From NCBI GenBank assembly GCA_002496955.1, contig DALZ01000099.1, forward strand, positions 1 to 8,864: a stretch of 8,864 bases of DNA. Reading direction: 5' to 3'. The translations under genes and the position numbers were made by a program. Source of the stretch: Euryarchaeota archaeon UBA128 (lineage in GTDB: Archaea; Thermoplasmatota; Poseidoniia; Poseidoniales; Poseidoniaceae). The notes beneath the pieces are model-generated. The model was given only the letters and a program-made list of their open reading frames with translations, was not told the DNA's origin and did not search any database. Positions 7,747 through 8,864 of the stretch are shown here, piece by piece. How positions within the stretch are numbered: position 1 is the first letter of the stretch; every line of letters starts with the position of its first letter.

Positions 7747-8544
7747 TCACTCTTCAGATCCAGCTGCTTTGGTATCCATTGTTGCTGCATACCAAACCAT
7801 CATACCGAAAGCAGTCTTGTTAACTACGTCAGCGATGTTGTAAAGGATGTTTAGGTTCTCTACATCACCAGCGTCGCCACCTTCGCCCATGATAAATCCG
7901 ATTGGGTAAATTGCCCATCCGACTGTTAGAATAATTGCCATGGCCTTGAAAGCAAATTGTGTTCCTTCGCTTGCACCACTGACATTTTCTTTTGCTTCAC
8001 CAGCCCAGACCTCGTAGATGATGTAAATCCATGCGGCTACACCAACAGCGAACAATGGCCAGGTTAGTCCATCAGACATTTCTCCAGACTCAGCTAGGAA
8101 TCCAGCAACTAGCATTACAATGGAAGCACCGAATAGTCTCCAGAATAGTGCAGCAGTTGCAGCACCAATAGCAGCTAGAATTAGGTAGAATTCAGCAACT
8201 TGTAGGGGGACAGTAATCAACCAGTCAATGTATCTCATAACTAGTGGGGACTCTCCAGTGGAGATCCAGTGTCCTCTCATGTAGGTGTAGTGGTACCATG
8301 CAACACCAGTTACTAGTGCAGCAACGGTCATTGATGTTCGCCACTTTGGCGCTACATTTTGGCGCTCAAGGATGAAGAAAACGGTAGATGCAAGCATCAT
8401 TGCAGTTGCCAACCAAAAAGATACTCCAACCATATCATCAGTTTCTAGTATCCCAGTAGCAGCAGACGCGTTTCCTAAAGCCAAGAGGCCGAGGGTTCCG
8501 ATCAAAAGCAGGCTAGATGTTCTCTTCATATTCGATTTAAACAT
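7747..8544 (-). CDS. Proteorhodopsin, blue-absorbing type, light-driven proton pump
   Basis: This is a seven-helix retinal protein of 265 residues that pumps protons out of the cell in light. The N-terminus (KRTSSLLLIGTLGLLALGNASA) is a hydrophobic leader with an Ala-x-Ala-like cleavage site, common in proteorhodopsins. Key residues by alignment to the well-known green proteorhodopsin: His85 (H75), Arg104 (R94), proton acceptor Asp107 (D97), proton donor Glu118 (E108), Asp239 (D227) and retinal Schiff-base Lys243 (K231). Together Asp107, Thr111 and Glu118 make the DTE proton-pump motif rather than a sodium- or chloride-pump motif. The spectral-tuning site equivalent to L105 is Gln115, which predicts blue absorption. 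A start at ATG 8544 gives a near-leaderless message from the TATA box at 8574-8581; ATG 8529 is a plausible alternative that gives a tidier leader peptide. The gene is convergent with, and abuts, the acyltransferase gene. No retinal synthesis gene is in the window. Confidence 0.97.
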   Translation of the reverse strand: MFKSNMKRTSSLLLIGTLGLLALGNASAATGILETDDMVGVSFWLATAMMLASTVFFILERQNVAPKWRTSMTVAALVTGVAWYHYTYMRGHWISTGESPLVMRYIDWLITVPLQVAEFYLILAAIGAATAALFWRLFGASIVMLVAGFLAESGEMSDGLTWPLFAVGVAAWIYIIYEVWAGEAKENVSGASEGTQFAFKAMAIILTVGWAIYPIGFIMGEGGDAGDVENLNILYNIADVVNKTAFGMMVWYAATMDTKAAGSEE

Positions 8545-8573
8545 ATTTCTCAGTCTGCGGCTTTGTCATTGAG

Positions 8574-8581
8574 TATATAAA
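8574..8581 (-). promoter_or_regulatory. Archaeal-type TATA box for the rhodopsin gene
   Basis: The minus strand reads TTTATATA, an exact match to the archaeal TATA consensus, in the 71-base gap between the ABC gene and the rhodopsin gene. With the usual ~26-base spacing, transcription would start near 8551. That gives a leader of about 7 bases to ATG 8544 or about 22 to ATG 8529. No Shine-Dalgarno precedes either ATG, consistent with leaderless or near-leaderless translation. A second TATA-like TTATAAAT lies at 8593-8600. A purine-rich BRE upstream is not obvious. Confidence 0.55.
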
Positions 8582-8615
8582 AGAGTGTTAAGATTTATAA
8601 TACATCCATGCGTTT

Positions 8616-8864
8616 TCACGGTTTTTGTCCAGTTTGCACACGCCATAATTTACTATAGATTCCATCAAATTCTACTAACTTTTCATGGTTTCCTTGTTCA
8701 ACAATTTTACCATCGTCCATCACCATTATGATGTCACAATTACGAATTGTCGACAACCGGTGGGCAATAATGACGGTAGTTCTTCCTGCAGATACGTATT
8801 CAATGGAGCGCTGTAGTGATGCCTCGGTCTCGTTGTCCACTGCAGAGGTTGCCTCATCTAAAAT
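8616..8864 (-). CDS. ABC transporter ATPase, C-terminal part (exporter/MsbA-like), cut by the window edge
   Basis: The frame is open to the right edge and begins in the Walker B and D-loop ILDEATSAVD, so the coding region continues beyond the window; the GTG at 8838-8840 is an internal valine codon, not a start. It continues with the switch histidine motif TTVIIAHRLSTIRNCD and then the usual C-terminal stretch IMVMDDGKIVEQGNHEKLV. These are typical of fused exporter-type ABC proteins (MsbA, LmrA and multidrug or lipid exporters), where the ATPase lies at the C-terminus after six membrane helices. The membrane domain, Walker A and signature motif are not visible, so the substrate cannot be guessed. 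It lies upstream of and co-directional with the rhodopsin gene, but the TATA box between them suggests the rhodopsin gene has its own promoter. Confidence 0.92.
   Translation of the reverse strand: MLDEATSAVDNETEASLQRSIEYVSAGRTTVIIAHRLSTIRNCDIIMVMDDGKIVEQGNHEKLVEFDGIYSKLWRVQTGQKP

Noticed and set aside
8537..8569. A 10-codon minus-strand reading frame (MTKPQTEKYV) overlapping the rhodopsin start, as a regulatory upstream peptide
   Set aside because: It lies upstream of the start site predicted from the main TATA box and has no Shine-Dalgarno. Only use of the weaker TATA-like element at 8593-8600 would transcribe it.
8372..8572. A plus-strand open frame antisense to the rhodopsin N-terminus
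   Set aside because: It is a shadow of the rhodopsin coding frame with no family resemblance or ribosome binding site.
1..8864. CRISPR array, transposon, attachment site, tRNA or defence system
   Set aside because: No regularly spaced repeats, transposase or integrase motifs, tRNA-like folds or defence proteins were seen; genes fill almost the whole window.

Overview
The window is an ordinary, gene-dense piece of a planktonic prokaryotic genome of low to moderate GC. My best reading is a marine Group II euryarchaeon (Candidatus Poseidoniales). The points in favour are a textbook archaeal TATA element (TTTATATA) just upstream of a proteorhodopsin gene, a GGTGA-type ribosome binding site at the purSL/purQ junction, the PurSL plus separate PurQ form of FGAM synthase, and a bacterial-type proteorhodopsin, which marine Group II archaea are known to carry. 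A bacterial host is not excluded, because UvrA, PurL and proteorhodopsin all occur in bacteria too and no rRNA or other phylogenetic marker is present.

Layout. Positions 1-2781 (+) hold the excinuclease subunit uvrA, lacking its first ~46 codons beyond the left edge. After a 65-base gap with no visible promoter or terminator come purSL (2847-5873, +) and purQ (5873-6706, +, ATG overlapping the purSL stop). A membrane acyltransferase of the DUF1624/HGSNAT type follows within 5 bases (6712-7746, +). These four genes are co-directional and tightly packed, and probably co-transcribed at least from purSL onward. On the opposite strand a blue-type proteorhodopsin (7747-8544, -) ends exactly where the acyltransferase ends, with no intergenic base between the stop codons. 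Upstream of it, on the same strand, is the C-terminal end of an ABC exporter ATPase (8616-8864, -), cut by the right edge.

Function. PurSL and PurQ together form FGAM synthase, the fourth step of de novo purine synthesis: PurQ makes ammonia from glutamine and PurSL uses ATP to aminate FGAR. UvrA is the damage-recognition ATPase of nucleotide excision repair, and proteorhodopsin is a light-driven proton pump. These are plausible for a sunlit planktonic cell, but nothing shows that repair, purine synthesis and light harvesting form one system. I found no CRISPR array, tRNA, rRNA, transposon or phage gene, and no convincing undescribed system. The least explained signals are two strong inverted repeats inside the acyltransferase gene, one of which would lie in the 3' untranslated region of the rhodopsin transcript.
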